In this document: positions 23,723-33,476 of the stretch, piece after piece | Layout of the letters: every line of letters begins with the position of its first letter | How positions within the stretch are numbered: the first letter of the stretch is position 1 | Source of the DNA: an uncultured Ruminobacter sp. | GTDB lineage: Bacteria > Pseudomonadota > Gammaproteobacteria > Enterobacterales > Succinivibrionaceae | Length of the DNA: 41,193 nt | Direction: 5' to 3' | Assembly: GCA_902764345.1 (NCBI GenBank) | Contig: CACWVT010000013.1 | Coordinates: 1 to 41,193, forward strand | Position numbers and translations under genes: made by a program | The notes under the pieces: generated by a model | Seen by the model: only the letters and a program-made list of their open reading frames with translations | Told to the model about the DNA's origin: nothing | The model's database searches: none

Positions 23723-26700
23723 TTATTTCTTCTTAATGAATTTACCGGAATATTCCCCTTTGCAGAAATCAAATCCAAGATCACGGACAATCTCATACTG
23801 ATCTGCATTGTTAACACCTGCAGCCACTGTCTCCATGTTAAGACTCTTAATCATGCTCACCTCGGATTTGGCAATCTTCCAGTTAACGGAATTTCTTACC
23901 AGTTCCTTGGTATAGAACTCGCTGACCTGCACGCAGTTAATAGGGAATTTCTCCAGAACCTCTATGGAAATTCTGTTACCTACAAAATCCCTTAATGCAA
24001 AGCCTACGCCCAGGCTGCTGAATCTGCCGATAAAACGTTCCAGCTGCTGCAGTCTGTCCTCAAGCCTTTCCGTATCAAACTGGAAATAAAGCTTTGAGCA
24101 CAGTTCAAGTTTCCCGGAAAGCGCCCTGTATATTGCATCGGCACGATAGTTGTCGCACAGAGTCTCACTGTGAATGGTCACCAAAATTCTGTTAACGTCA
24201 CCAAGCACGCCACTGTCATTCTGACGTACAAGATTGTCGACAAGCCATACATCGAGATGAGACATCAGGTTAAAGTCAGAAGTCTCGTCCCTGAATTCAG
24301 AAACATCAACGAACTGTCCCTTTGAGTTACGGATTCTTACCACATACTCACAACGTGATGAAGCCGCAGAAGAGCCACCGCATCCGAGCATAGGAATTTT
24401 TACCGCCATTACACTGTTGGTCTCAATAGCCTGCCATACGGATGTGGACAGAGCCACGCTCTTGCGGGACGTAAGTATGCGATCCGACTTCTCACAGCAC
24501 AGAATACACTGGTTAGGTCCCTGGGCATGAGCATTTCTGCAGGCCGCATCAGCATATGAAAGCAGTACGGAAACATCATTATCAACAATTGACATATCCA
24601 CAATACCGCAGTCAGTGGTTACGTTGTAAATAAAGCCTTCAGACTCATAGCGCATGTCGGCGATGTCCTTTATCCAGGCCTTCACCGTATTAAGAACGAT
24701 ATAAACTCCGCGCATTACGACAGCAAATTCATCATTATTAAGGCATATCAGGCAACTGTTTTCAGGAAGATGATTCTGCAAATATTCGGATATCTGTCTT
24801 AAAAGTCTGTCGGCATGCTGGTGTCCGACTGTATCCCTAATGTATTTAAGATTGTTTACATGAATAAAGCAGAGGTAATCCTTGCCGCCCTGTTCAGTAT
24901 TGTCCTGCTCACGAACTCTGGATTCTGCATCTTTCACCCTGCGGTCTCCGGCATCATTAAAGATGCTCTCAAGAAGGCCTATCATATACTTCCTGTTGAA
25001 CGCACCTGTGTTTTGATCATGATATTCCATGTAGTGAATCTGCTTCTTGAGATTTTCGTCCCCTGAAATATCCTTTACGTCACCGATAATGCTGAAGCTG
25101 TCATTATTTTCCTCGGACAGACGGATAGACATGCTTACATGTATCACACATCCTTCCGATGACACGAATCTGAGCTTTATGTTATCAATTGAACCTTCGA
25201 GCAGAAGCACGCTTCCGTCACCGTTTTCCCTATTTGAGGAATCATACTTCTGAATGAGTTTGGACACACTGTTGCCGTATATTTTCTGACTATCCTCATC
25301 AGCACAAAGATGCTTGATATTAGTCTTGCCGGATCTGCTGATTTCAGAAACGTTCCTGTATCCGAGAACACGGCAAAGGGCAGGATTAATGTTTAAAATT
25401 CTTCCGTCGACATCAGCTTTGAACATCCCCTCATTGGTGAGGCTGAAGAAGTTAACGAACTGTCTGCGGCTCATTTTAGCCTTCAGGGTTACGTTACGGT
25501 TATAATTCTTTTCCTTGTAGAAACGGTATATCAGAGATGCACTGATCATGATCGCCGCAGATATGGAAATCAGGAAAAAATCATATATTGCATACTTTGA
25601 CCATCCGAGCATACCGTAGGTGCATACATAAGGGAAAATGCATCCGAACAGGAATGCCAGCTGGGCAAGAGAATATATCAGATGAGCGGAATTTCTCTTC
25701 ATGACTGCGTAAAGAACCCATACAAGAGTCAGCAGGAACATTACCGCCGTACCGAAGAAAAAGAGAATTGAAGCAAAGTATCCCGGACAGAACCATACAA
25801 CAACGGCACTGCAGACAAAGAACAGCCCGAACGTTCTGCTGATGTACTTAAGCACTGTCCACTTTGCATTACTGAGGTATTCGAGACTTATCAGCTGAAT
25901 CCCCCACAGCGTAACAAAACAGAAACAGGTATACAGTCTCGCAATGTCAAGATGATTCAGAAATGACAGGAAAAGAGACGAGTAGCTTCCCGTTATCAGG
26001 AGATTAGCAAGAATCCCCATGGCAAAAAGGTTGTATGCCAGATATCTCTTTTCTCTCAGCAGGAAAAACATGATGAGAGAGAATATGCTTACCAGCAGCA
26101 TAAAACCTGTTATTACCGCATTCACGATTTTTTCTTCTGCATCATGATGGGAGAAGCTTCTAAGATCCTGAAGTCTGAGATCAAGACGATAGTCCTGATC
26201 AGACTTCACCCTGATGTAAAGCTCAGTCTTGCCGTCCTTGAAATCAAGGAAATTAATCGGGAAGGAGTAACCAGCCGAAGGGAAAATCTTTCTTGCTCCG
26301 GATTTCATACCCGTATGCCATACTCTTGAAAGTGCTCCATTTGGACCTATGACGTAGACACTCAGGTATTTCACGAAAATATTGTTTACTGAAAGAACAA
26401 GATTTCTTTCATCTGCTGACCTGTTGGCAATAGTGACATGATACCAGTAAGTCTTATCGGCAATTTCAGGGAAAACGGAACAGCTGGACATGTAGTCAGA
26501 ATTTGTCTGCCAGCCGGTATCAGGAAGATCCCACGGCCATTCCGCATCTTCCTCCCCTTCCATAAATTCAACATAGGGATTTAAACGCACATTTACATTG
26601 CTGTCTGTAATCACATACATGGTTGACGGATCCGCAGGCACTTGTTCCTCATTCCATGCATCTGCGATCGCCACGGAAAAAAATATCCCCAGCATGGCGA

Positions 26701-26734
26701 ATACCGAACACCAAAAAGCCCAGAACTTACGCAT
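23723..26734 (-). CDS. Membrane 7TMR-DISM/PAS protein with degenerate GGDEF and EAL domains
   Basis: A 1003-residue membrane signalling protein. It starts with a signal peptide or first helix (about 5-25), then a periplasmic 7TMR-DISM extracellular-like domain (about 35-195). About seven membrane helices (205-405), a PAS domain (about 425-555), a GGDEF-type domain (about 565-750) and an EAL-type domain (about 760-1000) follow. The GGDEF signature is replaced by NNDEF (666-670). The EAL motif position reads YVVRIRN (797-803), the usual DDFGTG reads RDFVGN (915-920), and the later catalytic acids are also missing. Both c-di-GMP synthesis and hydrolysis are therefore unlikely. The protein may bind c-di-GMP or signal by protein contact, as LapD-like proteins do. 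AAGGGAG precedes the ATG. It ends about 50 nt before the pheST promoter with no obvious terminator of its own. Confidence 0.85.
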   Translation of the reverse strand: MRKFWAFWCSVFAMLGIFFSVAIADAWNEEQVPADPSTMYVITDSNVNVRLNPYVEFMEGEEDAEWPWDLPDTGWQTNSDYMSSCSVFPEIADKTYWYHVTIANRSADERNLVLSVNNIFVKYLSVYVIGPNGALSRVWHTGMKSGARKIFPSAGYSFPINFLDFKDGKTELYIRVKSDQDYRLDLRLQDLRSFSHHDAEEKIVNAVITGFMLLVSIFSLIMFFLLREKRYLAYNLFAMGILANLLITGSYSSLFLSFLNHLDIARLYTCFCFVTLWGIQLISLEYLSNAKWTVLKYISRTFGLFFVCSAVVVWFCPGYFASILFFFGTAVMFLLTLVWVLYAVMKRNSAHLIYSLAQLAFLFGCIFPYVCTYGMLGWSKYAIYDFFLISISAAIMISASLIYRFYKEKNYNRNVTLKAKMSRRQFVNFFSLTNEGMFKADVDGRILNINPALCRVLGYRNVSEISRSGKTNIKHLCADEDSQKIYGNSVSKLIQKYDSSNRENGDGSVLLLEGSIDNIKLRFVSSEGCVIHVSMSIRLSEENNDSFSIIGDVKDISGDENLKKQIHYMEYHDQNTGAFNRKYMIGLLESIFNDAGDRRVKDAESRVREQDNTEQGGKDYLCFIHVNNLKYIRDTVGHQHADRLLRQISEYLQNHLPENSCLICLNNDEFAVVMRGVYIVLNTVKAWIKDIADMRYESEGFIYNVTTDCGIVDMSIVDNDVSVLLSYADAACRNAHAQGPNQCILCCEKSDRILTSRKSVALSTSVWQAIETNSVMAVKIPMLGCGGSSAASSRCEYVVRIRNSKGQFVDVSEFRDETSDFNLMSHLDVWLVDNLVRQNDSGVLGDVNRILVTIHSETLCDNYRADAIYRALSGKLELCSKLYFQFDTERLEDRLQQLERFIGRFSSLGVGFALRDFVGNRISIEVLEKFPINCVQVSEFYTKELVRNSVNWKIAKSEVSMIKSLNMETVAAGVNNADQYEIVRDLGFDFCKGEYSGKFIKKK

Positions 26735-27253
26735 TCAAACTCCCTTATAAATAAGTTGTCACTTGAGTTAAAGCATCAAAAAGTTGAATATGAATATATG
26801 AATAAGATCACATTTTAACAAATATATTTATATTTTAAAAGTTAATTTACAAAACATTATATTTATATGCCACACCAAAAAACAACATTTTACAAAAACA
26901 TGTTTATTACAATTATCATATAACGCAATTATTTTTTACATTTATATCAATATTATTTAACATTTGTTTTACTAACAACTGATTTTTATGCCGATAAAAT
27001 CTTAATTACCGTTCGGTTCCGAAGCACACGGACGAGTGTATTTACAACAGTCATCAGCCTCTGGTGAAAACAAAACCTCTCCCTGTACATTTTAATTTAG
27101 AAAAATAATCCATAGTGTGCTAAAATTGCGTGAAATTATTGGATTATCCCTCGGGACAGTCCAATTGTCGTTTTTATAAACCCCAACAAGATTCCGGATA
27201 AACCTCTCACATTCAGTGACTTGAGGTTATTTTTGTTTATTTAAGGATTTTTT
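26735..27253. other. AT-rich intergenic region between divergent genes
   Basis: About 520 nt separate the membrane signalling gene from ackA. The first 270 nt are extremely AT-rich with runs of A and T and no open frame of note. Near ackA, TGCTAAAAT (27119-27127) is a possible extended -10 element for ackA, with no good -35. No riboswitch or small gene was recognised. Confidence 0.5.
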
Positions 27254-28471
27254 ATGTCAAATGTTGAAAAGACCGTGCTGGTTATCAACTGTGGCAGCTC
27301 TTCTGTAAAGTTCGCCATTATCAACCCTAAGGATGGTCACGTATATTTAAACGGTATCGCAGAATATTTAAATCTGCCTGAAGCAAGAATTGAATGGAGA
27401 TTCGAAGGTCAGGACAAACAGAGTCAGGATCTTGGAAACAAGGCTGACCACGACATCGCAATCAGCTTCCTGAACAGCAACATTCTCGCAACCCGTCCGG
27501 ATCTTCTGGATTCCCTCTGTGCCGTAGGCCACCGTATCGTGCAGGGCGGTGAACTTTACACTGAGCCTACTCTTGTTACCGACGAAGTTGAAGCAGGTAT
27601 TGAAAAGTGTATTCCTTTCGCACCTTTACACAACCCAGCCCACCTTATCGGTATCAGAGCAGCCAGAAAGTCATTTGCTAACGTTCCTCACGTAACCGTA
27701 TTCGACACTGCTTTCCACCAGACCATGCCTCCTGTTGCCTACAGATACGCAATTCCTGAAGAACTCTATACCAAGAATGGTATCAGACGTTACGGTGCTC
27801 ACGGTACTTCTCACGGCTACGTTGCAGCAGAAGTTGCAAAGCAGCTTAATGCAGATCCGGAAAACTTCAACGTCATTACCTGTCACCTCGGTAACGGTGC
27901 TTCCGTAACTGCCGTTAAGAACGGCAAGTGCGTAGACACCTCTATGGGGCTCACTCCTCTCGACGGTCTTGTAATGGGTACCCGTTGCGGTTCAATCGAC
28001 GCATCAGTAGTATTCTTCATGTGTGACGTTTTAGGTTACAAGGTTGAAGAAGTTCGCGAAATCTTCAACAAGAAGTCAGGCCTTATGGCTCTTTCCACCA
28101 CCACTTCCGACTGGAGAGGCATCACCGAAGGCTATGAAAAGGGTGATGAAAAGTGTACCCTGGCTTTCGAAATGTTCTGCTATCGTTTAGCCAAGTACAT
28201 TGCCTCTTACTACGTTCCACTTGGACACGTTGATGCCATCGTATTTACCGGCGGTATCGGTGAAAACTCATACTTAATGAGAAAGCGCGTTGTAGAACTC
28301 TTACCGGAAGTATTCGGTGCAAAGCTTGACCAGGAAGCCAACAGCAAGGCTCGTGCTTATCTTGGCGGTAGCGGTCCAATCCACTCTGAAGATTCAAAGG
28401 TTAAGATTGTTGTAGTTCCTACCAACGAAGAACTCGTAATTGCACGCAGTGCTTTCAAGTTCGTTAAGTAA
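27254..28471 (+). CDS. ackA: Acetate kinase
   Basis: AckA interconverts acetyl phosphate plus ADP with acetate plus ATP, giving substrate-level ATP in fermentation. The 405 residues compare with 400 in E. coli. The N-terminal signature VLVINCGSSSVKFAI (about 9-23) is the phosphate-binding loop of the ASKHA fold. HNPAHLIGIRAA, FDTAFHQTMPP, RRYGAHGTSHGYV and CHLGNGASVTAV contain the substrate- and phosphate-binding residues, and FTGGIGENS is near the C terminus. AAGGA precedes the ATG. The usual partner pta (phosphotransacetylase) is not in the window, so ackA is monocistronic here, closed by a strong bidirectional terminator. Codon use looks that of a highly expressed gene. Confidence 0.97.
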   Translation: MSNVEKTVLVINCGSSSVKFAIINPKDGHVYLNGIAEYLNLPEARIEWRFEGQDKQSQDLGNKADHDIAISFLNSNILATRPDLLDSLCAVGHRIVQGGELYTEPTLVTDEVEAGIEKCIPFAPLHNPAHLIGIRAARKSFANVPHVTVFDTAFHQTMPPVAYRYAIPEELYTKNGIRRYGAHGTSHGYVAAEVAKQLNADPENFNVITCHLGNGASVTAVKNGKCVDTSMGLTPLDGLVMGTRCGSIDASVVFFMCDVLGYKVEEVREIFNKKSGLMALSTTTSDWRGITEGYEKGDEKCTLAFEMFCYRLAKYIASYYVPLGHVDAIVFTGGIGENSYLMRKRVVELLPEVFGAKLDQEANSKARAYLGGSGPIHSEDSKVKIVVVPTNEELVIARSAFKFVK

Positions 28472-28517
28472 AAACGTGGTCCCTACGGATTTTTCCGTAA
28501 CATAACATAAACGAAAA

Positions 28518-28546
28518 GGGCCTTTAATGTTTTTCATTAAAGGCCC
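28518..28546. terminator. Bidirectional terminator between ackA and the GNAT gene
   Basis: A 12-bp perfect stem (28518-28529 with 28535-28546) with a TTTTT loop. The minus strand continues TTTTCGTTT. The plus strand continues ATCTTCTTTT. It can serve both converging genes. Confidence 0.88.
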
Positions 28547-28578
28547 ATCTTCTTTTGGAATCCGTTATTGTGCAGTCA

Positions 28579-29049
28579 TCAGCTGCATATCTTCTCCATG
28601 TAGACAAACGTGAGATTAGGACTTACAGTCTTTCTGTCAAAGATGACATATCCGTTTTTCTCATATAAACGGATATTCTCCGGACTTGCAACCGATGTAA
28701 AAAGCTCGTATCTTTTTTCGGGAAAAATTTTCTCTATCTCTGCAAGAAGGCGGGAGCCATATCCCCGATGACGGTAACCGGGACTGACTATCAGCTTTCC
28801 AACATAAACAGTGTCACCATTCACCAAGGCTCTTACAGAAGCCACAATTATATCGTCACAGACGAGCTTCAGCACAAGCCCGTGCTCATACTCATCAGTA
28901 AGCTCTTCAATAGTCTGCGTCAGCGGAGGAATACTGAAATCCCCCATACTCTCAGCAACGGTGTAAAAAGCACTGTACTGAAGCTGAAGAATCTCCGCCA
29001 AATCATCACGTGAAGCCTTTGAAATCACTGCATCCATAGCACATTCCAT
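28579..29049 (-). CDS. GNAT-family N-acetyltransferase
   Basis: A 156-residue single-domain acetyltransferase of the Gcn5 superfamily. The acetyl-CoA pyrophosphate loop is RHRGYG (93-98), preceded by strand VGKLIVSPGY. The C-terminal YEKNGYVIFDRKTVSPNLTFVYMEK is the typical last helix-strand of the fold. The start with GGAGG 8 nt upstream (MECAMDAV) was chosen; the longer frame runs back into lolE. The substrate is not predictable and there is no RimI-like signature. It lies 25 nt downstream of lolE on the same strand and is probably the last gene of that transcript, without a known functional link. Confidence 0.88.
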   Translation of the reverse strand: MECAMDAVISKASRDDLAEILQLQYSAFYTVAESMGDFSIPPLTQTIEELTDEYEHGLVLKLVCDDIIVASVRALVNGDTVYVGKLIVSPGYRHRGYGSRLLAEIEKIFPEKRYELFTSVASPENIRLYEKNGYVIFDRKTVSPNLTFVYMEKICS

Positions 29050-29074
29050 GTGAATTCCTCCATAAAGCCACGAG

Positions 29075-30349
29075 TTACTTGCCTGATAATTCGGTGGCAG
29101 GATTAATGTAGGCAGCCTTAATGCCTGGAAGCACTGCGGCCAGCAGGGCAATCAGAATACATACTGCAGCAATGGCCAGAACCTCCCAGTAGTTAACCGA
29201 CGTAGGAACATAATCCATAAAGTATGTTTCTGATTTAAGAATTCTGATACCGAATACATTCTGAATGAAATTTATCACTTCCGTAAGGTTTATGGCAATC
29301 ACGAGGCCGAAAAGTACTCCGAAAACTGTGCCGTATATACCGCTGAAAAGCCCCTGTACCACAAAGGTCTGCATTACCTGAAACCTGGAGTACCCCATGG
29401 AAATAAGAATGGCCACTTCGCTGCGCTTCTCATTCACCGACATTATGAGACTGGAAACTATGTTGAAGCAGGACACAACTATCACAAGCAGCAGCGCCAG
29501 ACACATTACCGTACGAATCATCTGAATATCTCTGTACAGCGGGGCTGCCTGATCCATCCAGCTCTGAAGTCCCATAGGTGTGGACACGGAATTCACAAGC
29601 TCCATGACGGCAGTTCTTGCCTCGTTTATTGAATTGAAAAAGCTGTCTGTTTTTACAAAAATGCTGGAAGACTGATTCTTCTCCATGCCAAGAAGGCTGC
29701 GTATCGTACTCAAATCAACGTACGCAATGACACTGTCCAGCTGACCGCCGATTCTGAAAACTCCCACAACCCTGCAGTTAATCCCAAGAGGAGCACTCAT
29801 GGTACCGTTACTGTTATTTTTGGTAACGATAAGCTCAACGGAATCTCCTTCGGCGACCTCCAGTTTCCTGGCCAAATCAAATCCGAGAACAATTTTAGGC
29901 CCCTCAACACCATCCTCATCAGGCTTTAAATCCGCAAGAGTCACATTCGGGTTAACCATAAACTCATCAACGCTCACCACCTGTCTGTAGTCAGCGGCAT
30001 TCACAGCCGTAATTCTTGCAGAACGGTATCTGTTGTCATGATTTAACATGGCATTAATTACCATTCCCGGAGATGCTGCGGTTATCCCCTGTCTGTCCTG
30101 AATTTTCTCGGCAACCTTATCCGCATCGTCAAAATAGCCGCTCATTGAGCGCACTTCGACAACAGGCATTACCCCAAGAACCCTGTGAGAGACCTCTTTT
30201 TCAAAACCGTTCATTGCGGACAGACCGATTATCAGCGCAGCCACGCCGATAGTTATTCCGACAATGGAAGCAATGGATATAAAACCAGACATAATGGTTT
30301 TTTTCTTGCTTCTTGAGAACTGTAAACCAACTTTTAACGGTAAAAACAT
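29075..30349 (-). CDS. lolE: Lipoprotein-releasing system permease LolE
   Basis: An inner-membrane subunit of the LolCDE ABC transporter, which extracts outer-membrane lipoproteins from the inner membrane and passes them to LolA. The 424 residues carry one N-terminal membrane helix (about 20-45), a large periplasmic domain (about 50-270) and three C-terminal helices (about 275-420), the MacB/FtsX-like topology of the family. SGFISIASIVGITIGVAALI and the MSVNEKRSEVAILISMGYSR block (coupling helix) are recognisable. It is assigned LolE rather than LolC from its position after lolD. Its start lies 3 nt from the lolD stop. Confidence 0.93.
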   Translation of the reverse strand: MFLPLKVGLQFSRSKKKTIMSGFISIASIVGITIGVAALIIGLSAMNGFEKEVSHRVLGVMPVVEVRSMSGYFDDADKVAEKIQDRQGITAASPGMVINAMLNHDNRYRSARITAVNAADYRQVVSVDEFMVNPNVTLADLKPDEDGVEGPKIVLGFDLARKLEVAEGDSVELIVTKNNSNGTMSAPLGINCRVVGVFRIGGQLDSVIAYVDLSTIRSLLGMEKNQSSSIFVKTDSFFNSINEARTAVMELVNSVSTPMGLQSWMDQAAPLYRDIQMIRTVMCLALLLVIVVSCFNIVSSLIMSVNEKRSEVAILISMGYSRFQVMQTFVVQGLFSGIYGTVFGVLFGLVIAINLTEVINFIQNVFGIRILKSETYFMDYVPTSVNYWEVLAIAAVCILIALLAAVLPGIKAAYINPATELSGK

Positions 30350-30352
30350 AAC

Positions 30353-31051
30353 TTATTTCACCTTAATCAGTCCGTCTGACATTTCACAGGTTCTCTCAAA
30401 TCTGGAGGCAAGATCCCTGTCATGGGTTACGACCAGCATTGAGCACCCATTTTCCTCTCTGAGCTCGCTTAAAAGTGCGAATACCTCACCCGCACTCCTG
30501 AAATCCAGGTTTCCGGTAGGTTCGTCAGCCAGAATCAGCTCAGGCTTATTGGCTATAGCCCTTGCGATGGCCACTCGCTGTCTTTCACCGCCGGAAAGCT
30601 CTGAAGAACGATGGTTCATTCTGTGAGCAAGCCCCACCCTGTCGAGAAGATACCTTACCCTGTCATCAATCTGCTTCTTGGTGTATTCCCCTGAAATCAT
30701 AAGAGGAAATGCCACGTTTTCGTATGAAGTAAAATCACTGAGCAGATGATGGAACTGATACACAAAACCCAGACTGTGGTTTCTGAAATAATCCCTACGT
30801 CTGCTGCTGAGCTTAAAAAGGTTATCCCCCTTGAAATAAACACTTCCCTTTGAAGGTTTATCCAAAGTTCCGAGAATGTGCAGCAGGGTGCTTTTTCCCG
30901 AACCTGATGAGCCTATGACCGCAACCATCTCGTTGGTATAAATATCAAGATCCACTCCCTTAAGCACATGAGTAACCACACTGCTTTCAACGTAATCTTT
31001 ACTGATTCCCTCAGCTCTTAATAATATTTCACGATCATTATCAATACTCAT
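30353..31051 (-). CDS. lolD: Lipoprotein-releasing system ATP-binding protein LolD
   Basis: The cytoplasmic ATPase of LolCDE. The 232 residues match E. coli LolD (233). Walker A is GSSGSGKST (47-55), the Q-loop follows in FVYQFHHLL (97-105), the signature is LSGGERQ (152-158) and Walker B is ILADEPTGNLD (173-183), with the switch His in VVTHDRDLA. FHHLLSDFTSYENVAFP is typical of LolD/MacB-type ATPases. The ATG at 31051 with TAAGGT 8 nt upstream is preferred; an in-frame ATG at 31069 would overlap the lolC stop. It lies between the two permeases, the standard lolCDE order. Confidence 0.95.
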   Translation of the reverse strand: MSIDNDREILLRAEGISKDYVESSVVTHVLKGVDLDIYTNEMVAVIGSSGSGKSTLLHILGTLDKPSKGSVYFKGDNLFKLSSRRRDYFRNHSLGFVYQFHHLLSDFTSYENVAFPLMISGEYTKKQIDDRVRYLLDRVGLAHRMNHRSSELSGGERQRVAIARAIANKPELILADEPTGNLDFRSAGEVFALLSELREENGCSMLVVTHDRDLASRFERTCEMSDGLIKVK

Positions 31052-31061
31052 GTGATTTACC

Positions 31062-32297
31062 TTACTCATAACGAAGTGATTCCACCGGAGACTGTCTTGC
31101 AGCCCTGATTGAAGGATATATGGTGATGGCAAAGCTAAGTGCCACGGTAATAACCATTATCATGACAATCTGCATGGTTACCACCTGTACCGGTATTCCG
31201 CTTCCTCCAGCGGAAATATAAAGGTTTATTCCGAGAACATTCAGAATCTTATCAAGGAATTTAACCGTAATAAGCCCCAGACCAAGTCCCAGAAAGGAAC
31301 CGATAATACCGCTTACCGCACCTTCAGTAATAAAAATTTTCATAACTGAGGACTGGCTCAGCCCCATGGTACGCATTACAGCGATTTCGGCAACCTTACT
31401 GCTTACCACCATGGCAAGGGACGAAAGCATGTTGAATATGGCCACCATAATTATAAGAGCCAGCATCAGCCCCATCATGATTCTTTCCATGGCCACGCTC
31501 TGGAAGAACTCACCCAGCTCTATTCGCCAGTCCTTTACGGTGACTGATGGATCTATTTTCCTCATTTCTTCAGTGAAACTGCCGATTTCAAACGGATCCT
31601 CGAGCCATACTCTGAAACCTGAAACATATCCATTCTGCATGTGAGTAAGCTTACGAACATCCTCGATATTGGCAAGAATCATCTTTGACGGCATGCCTCC
31701 GACCGAATATGCGCCTGAAACAGTAAAAAGACGCTGTGACGGAACCCTGCCGAAAGGAGTAAATTTGACATATGAAGCGGAAATGATGCGCATTTCATCA
31801 GAAATATTGGTTTTAAGAAGCTCCAGCGTATCCCATCCGGAAATAACCTCAAAGCTTCTCGGTACAAGACTGTTAAAGGCTTCGGAACCTGCAGAAGCCC
31901 TGACAAGATCAATTCCCGGATAGGATTTCGGATCTATGCCGAGCATGGTGGCTCCATAAATGCCGTTTCTTCCCTGTACCATAACATCGTCGGTAATCTG
32001 AGGAGCTACAGCCAGCACACCTTTTATCCCTGTGATTTTTTCCACGTCGTAGTCTTGAACTATCATGTCACTGTCAGTTGTTACAACCGCATGAGGAACA
32101 GATGACAGAAGTCTGTCCTTGAGTTCCCCTTCAAGCCCGTTCATCACGGAAACAACCACAATCAGTGCGGCCACTCCAAGCATTATGCCTATCATGGAAA
32201 GTAATGCAATAAACGTGGCAAAACGGTGATTTGACGATGCAAATGCATAGCGGAGTCCGATGGCAACGCTCAGCGGTAACATTTTCAGCAGAGACAT
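31062..32297 (-). CDS. lolC: Lipoprotein-releasing system permease LolC
   Basis: A 411-residue inner-membrane permease of LolCDE with the same topology as LolE: one helix at about 22-48, a periplasmic domain to about 270, and three helices to the C terminus. SVAIGLRYAFASSNHRFATF at the N terminus and VSSKVAEIAVMRTMGLSQSS (coupling helix) are conserved. The first gene of a lolCDE operon is lolC in related bacteria. ATG at residue 6 is a possible alternative start, because the first ATG has only a weak ribosome-binding site. The 294-nt region upstream holds the sucD terminator and no strong promoter hexamers. Confidence 0.93.
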   Translation of the reverse strand: MSLLKMLPLSVAIGLRYAFASSNHRFATFIALLSMIGIMLGVAALIVVVSVMNGLEGELKDRLLSSVPHAVVTTDSDMIVQDYDVEKITGIKGVLAVAPQITDDVMVQGRNGIYGATMLGIDPKSYPGIDLVRASAGSEAFNSLVPRSFEVISGWDTLELLKTNISDEMRIISASYVKFTPFGRVPSQRLFTVSGAYSVGGMPSKMILANIEDVRKLTHMQNGYVSGFRVWLEDPFEIGSFTEEMRKIDPSVTVKDWRIELGEFFQSVAMERIMMGLMLALIIMVAIFNMLSSLAMVVSSKVAEIAVMRTMGLSQSSVMKIFITEGAVSGIIGSFLGLGLGLITVKFLDKILNVLGINLYISAGGSGIPVQVVTMQIVMIMVITVALSFAITIYPSIRAARQSPVESLRYE

Positions 32298-32500
32298 GAT
32301 GATAAAACACCCGGTTCCAGGCTAACCGGACATACGGTCTGGCGTATCCCGTTAACCTAAGTTAAATTCATTATCCCGATCCGGTAAGCCTTTCGGCACG
32401 GACAGAATGCAATTATATCCCAAACAGGATTCACTAAAATGCGAATTTATTTATGTTTCAAAATAAAAATCCGGAATTCAAAAAAAATTCGAAATAATCA

Positions 32501-32534
32501 AGATAAAAAATCCCGTTCCCGGGATTTTTTATCT
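32501..32534. terminator. Bidirectional terminator between sucD and lolC
   Basis: A 15-bp perfect stem (32501-32515 with 32520-32534) with loop TTCC. The A/T part of the stem supplies a T-run on either strand. It follows sucD on the minus strand by about 60 nt. Confidence 0.85.
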
Positions 32535-32591
32535 GTTTTCCGACACAATATATTTTTCAGAAAAACGTTGCGGGCCGTTTACAGCAGGAAA

Positions 32592-33467
32592 CTACTTCCA
32601 GCCTGTAACTTCCCTTAAGCCGTCGGCTATGTCTGCAAGAGATCTTACAATCTTCACTCCCGCACTTTCCAATGCCCTGAACTTTTCCTCAGCGGTTCCC
32701 TTTCCACCGGCAATAATCGCACCGGCATGCCCCATTCTCTTGCCCTTAGGAGCGGTCGCACCTGCAATGTATGCTACGACCGGCTTGGTTACGTGTTCCC
32801 TGATGTACTGGGCAGCCTCTTCTTCTGCCGTACCGCCGATTTCACCAATCATTACGATTGCCTCGGTTGCATCATCCTTTTCAAAAAGCTTCAGAATGTC
32901 AATAAAGTTGGAGCCCGGGATAGGATCGCCGCCGATACCGACACAGGTAGTCTGACCGAATCCGGCATCCGTTGTCTGCTTTATGGCCTCGTAGGTAAGA
33001 GTTCCGCTGCGTGAAACGATACCTACCTTACCCTTCATGTGAATTGAAGCAGGCATGATACCGAGCTTAGCCTCACCACTGGTCACAATACCAGGACAGT
33101 TTGGACCGATCATGGTAATGTCAGTGCCCTCAAGACGTCTCTTTATCTGAAGCATGTCCAGTGTAGGAATTCCTTCAGTTATGCAGACAATAAGCTTAAT
33201 CCCTGCATCAATAGCTTCAAACACCGCATCCTTACAGAAAGGGGCAGGAACGTAAATCATTGTGGCTGTAGCACCTGTTTCCTGTACCGCTTCCCTTACG
33301 GTATTAAATACCGGTAAACCGAGGTGAACCTGACCGCCCTTTCCCGGAGTCGTACCGCCGACAAGCTTGGTACCGTATGCGAGACACTGCTCGGAGTGTG
33401 ATGTTCCCTGAGAACCTGTAAATCCCTGACAGATAGCCTTGGTTTCACTGTTTAATAAAATAGCCAT
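32592..33467 (-). CDS. sucD: Succinyl-CoA synthetase alpha subunit
   Basis: The alpha chain of ADP-forming succinyl-CoA synthetase, which interconverts succinyl-CoA with succinate while making or using ATP. The 291 residues compare with 289 in E. coli. The CoA-binding Rossmann domain shows GFTGSQGT (15-22). The phosphorylated histidine is H247 in [17 protein letters not shown] (121-128) and SRSGTLTYE (152-160) are further signatures. AGGAGAAGG precedes the ATG. It follows sucC by 9 nt. In a succinate producer the enzyme may run in either direction. Confidence 0.97.
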   Translation of the reverse strand: MAILLNSETKAICQGFTGSQGTSHSEQCLAYGTKLVGGTTPGKGGQVHLGLPVFNTVREAVQETGATATMIYVPAPFCKDAVFEAIDAGIKLIVCITEGIPTLDMLQIKRRLEGTDITMIGPNCPGIVTSGEAKLGIMPASIHMKGKVGIVSRSGTLTYEAIKQTTDAGFGQTTCVGIGGDPIPGSNFIDILKLFEKDDATEAIVMIGEIGGTAEEEAAQYIREHVTKPVVAYIAGATAPKGKRMGHAGAIIAGGKGTAEEKFRALESAGVKIVRSLADIADGLREVTGWK

Positions 33468-33476
33468 TACCTTCTC

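Noticed and set aside
26990-26997. GCCGATAA, an exact match to the sigma28 (flagellar) -10 element
   Set aside because: No TAAAGTTT-like -35 lies 11 nt upstream, and it would drive nothing flagellar; ackA starts 250 nt downstream.
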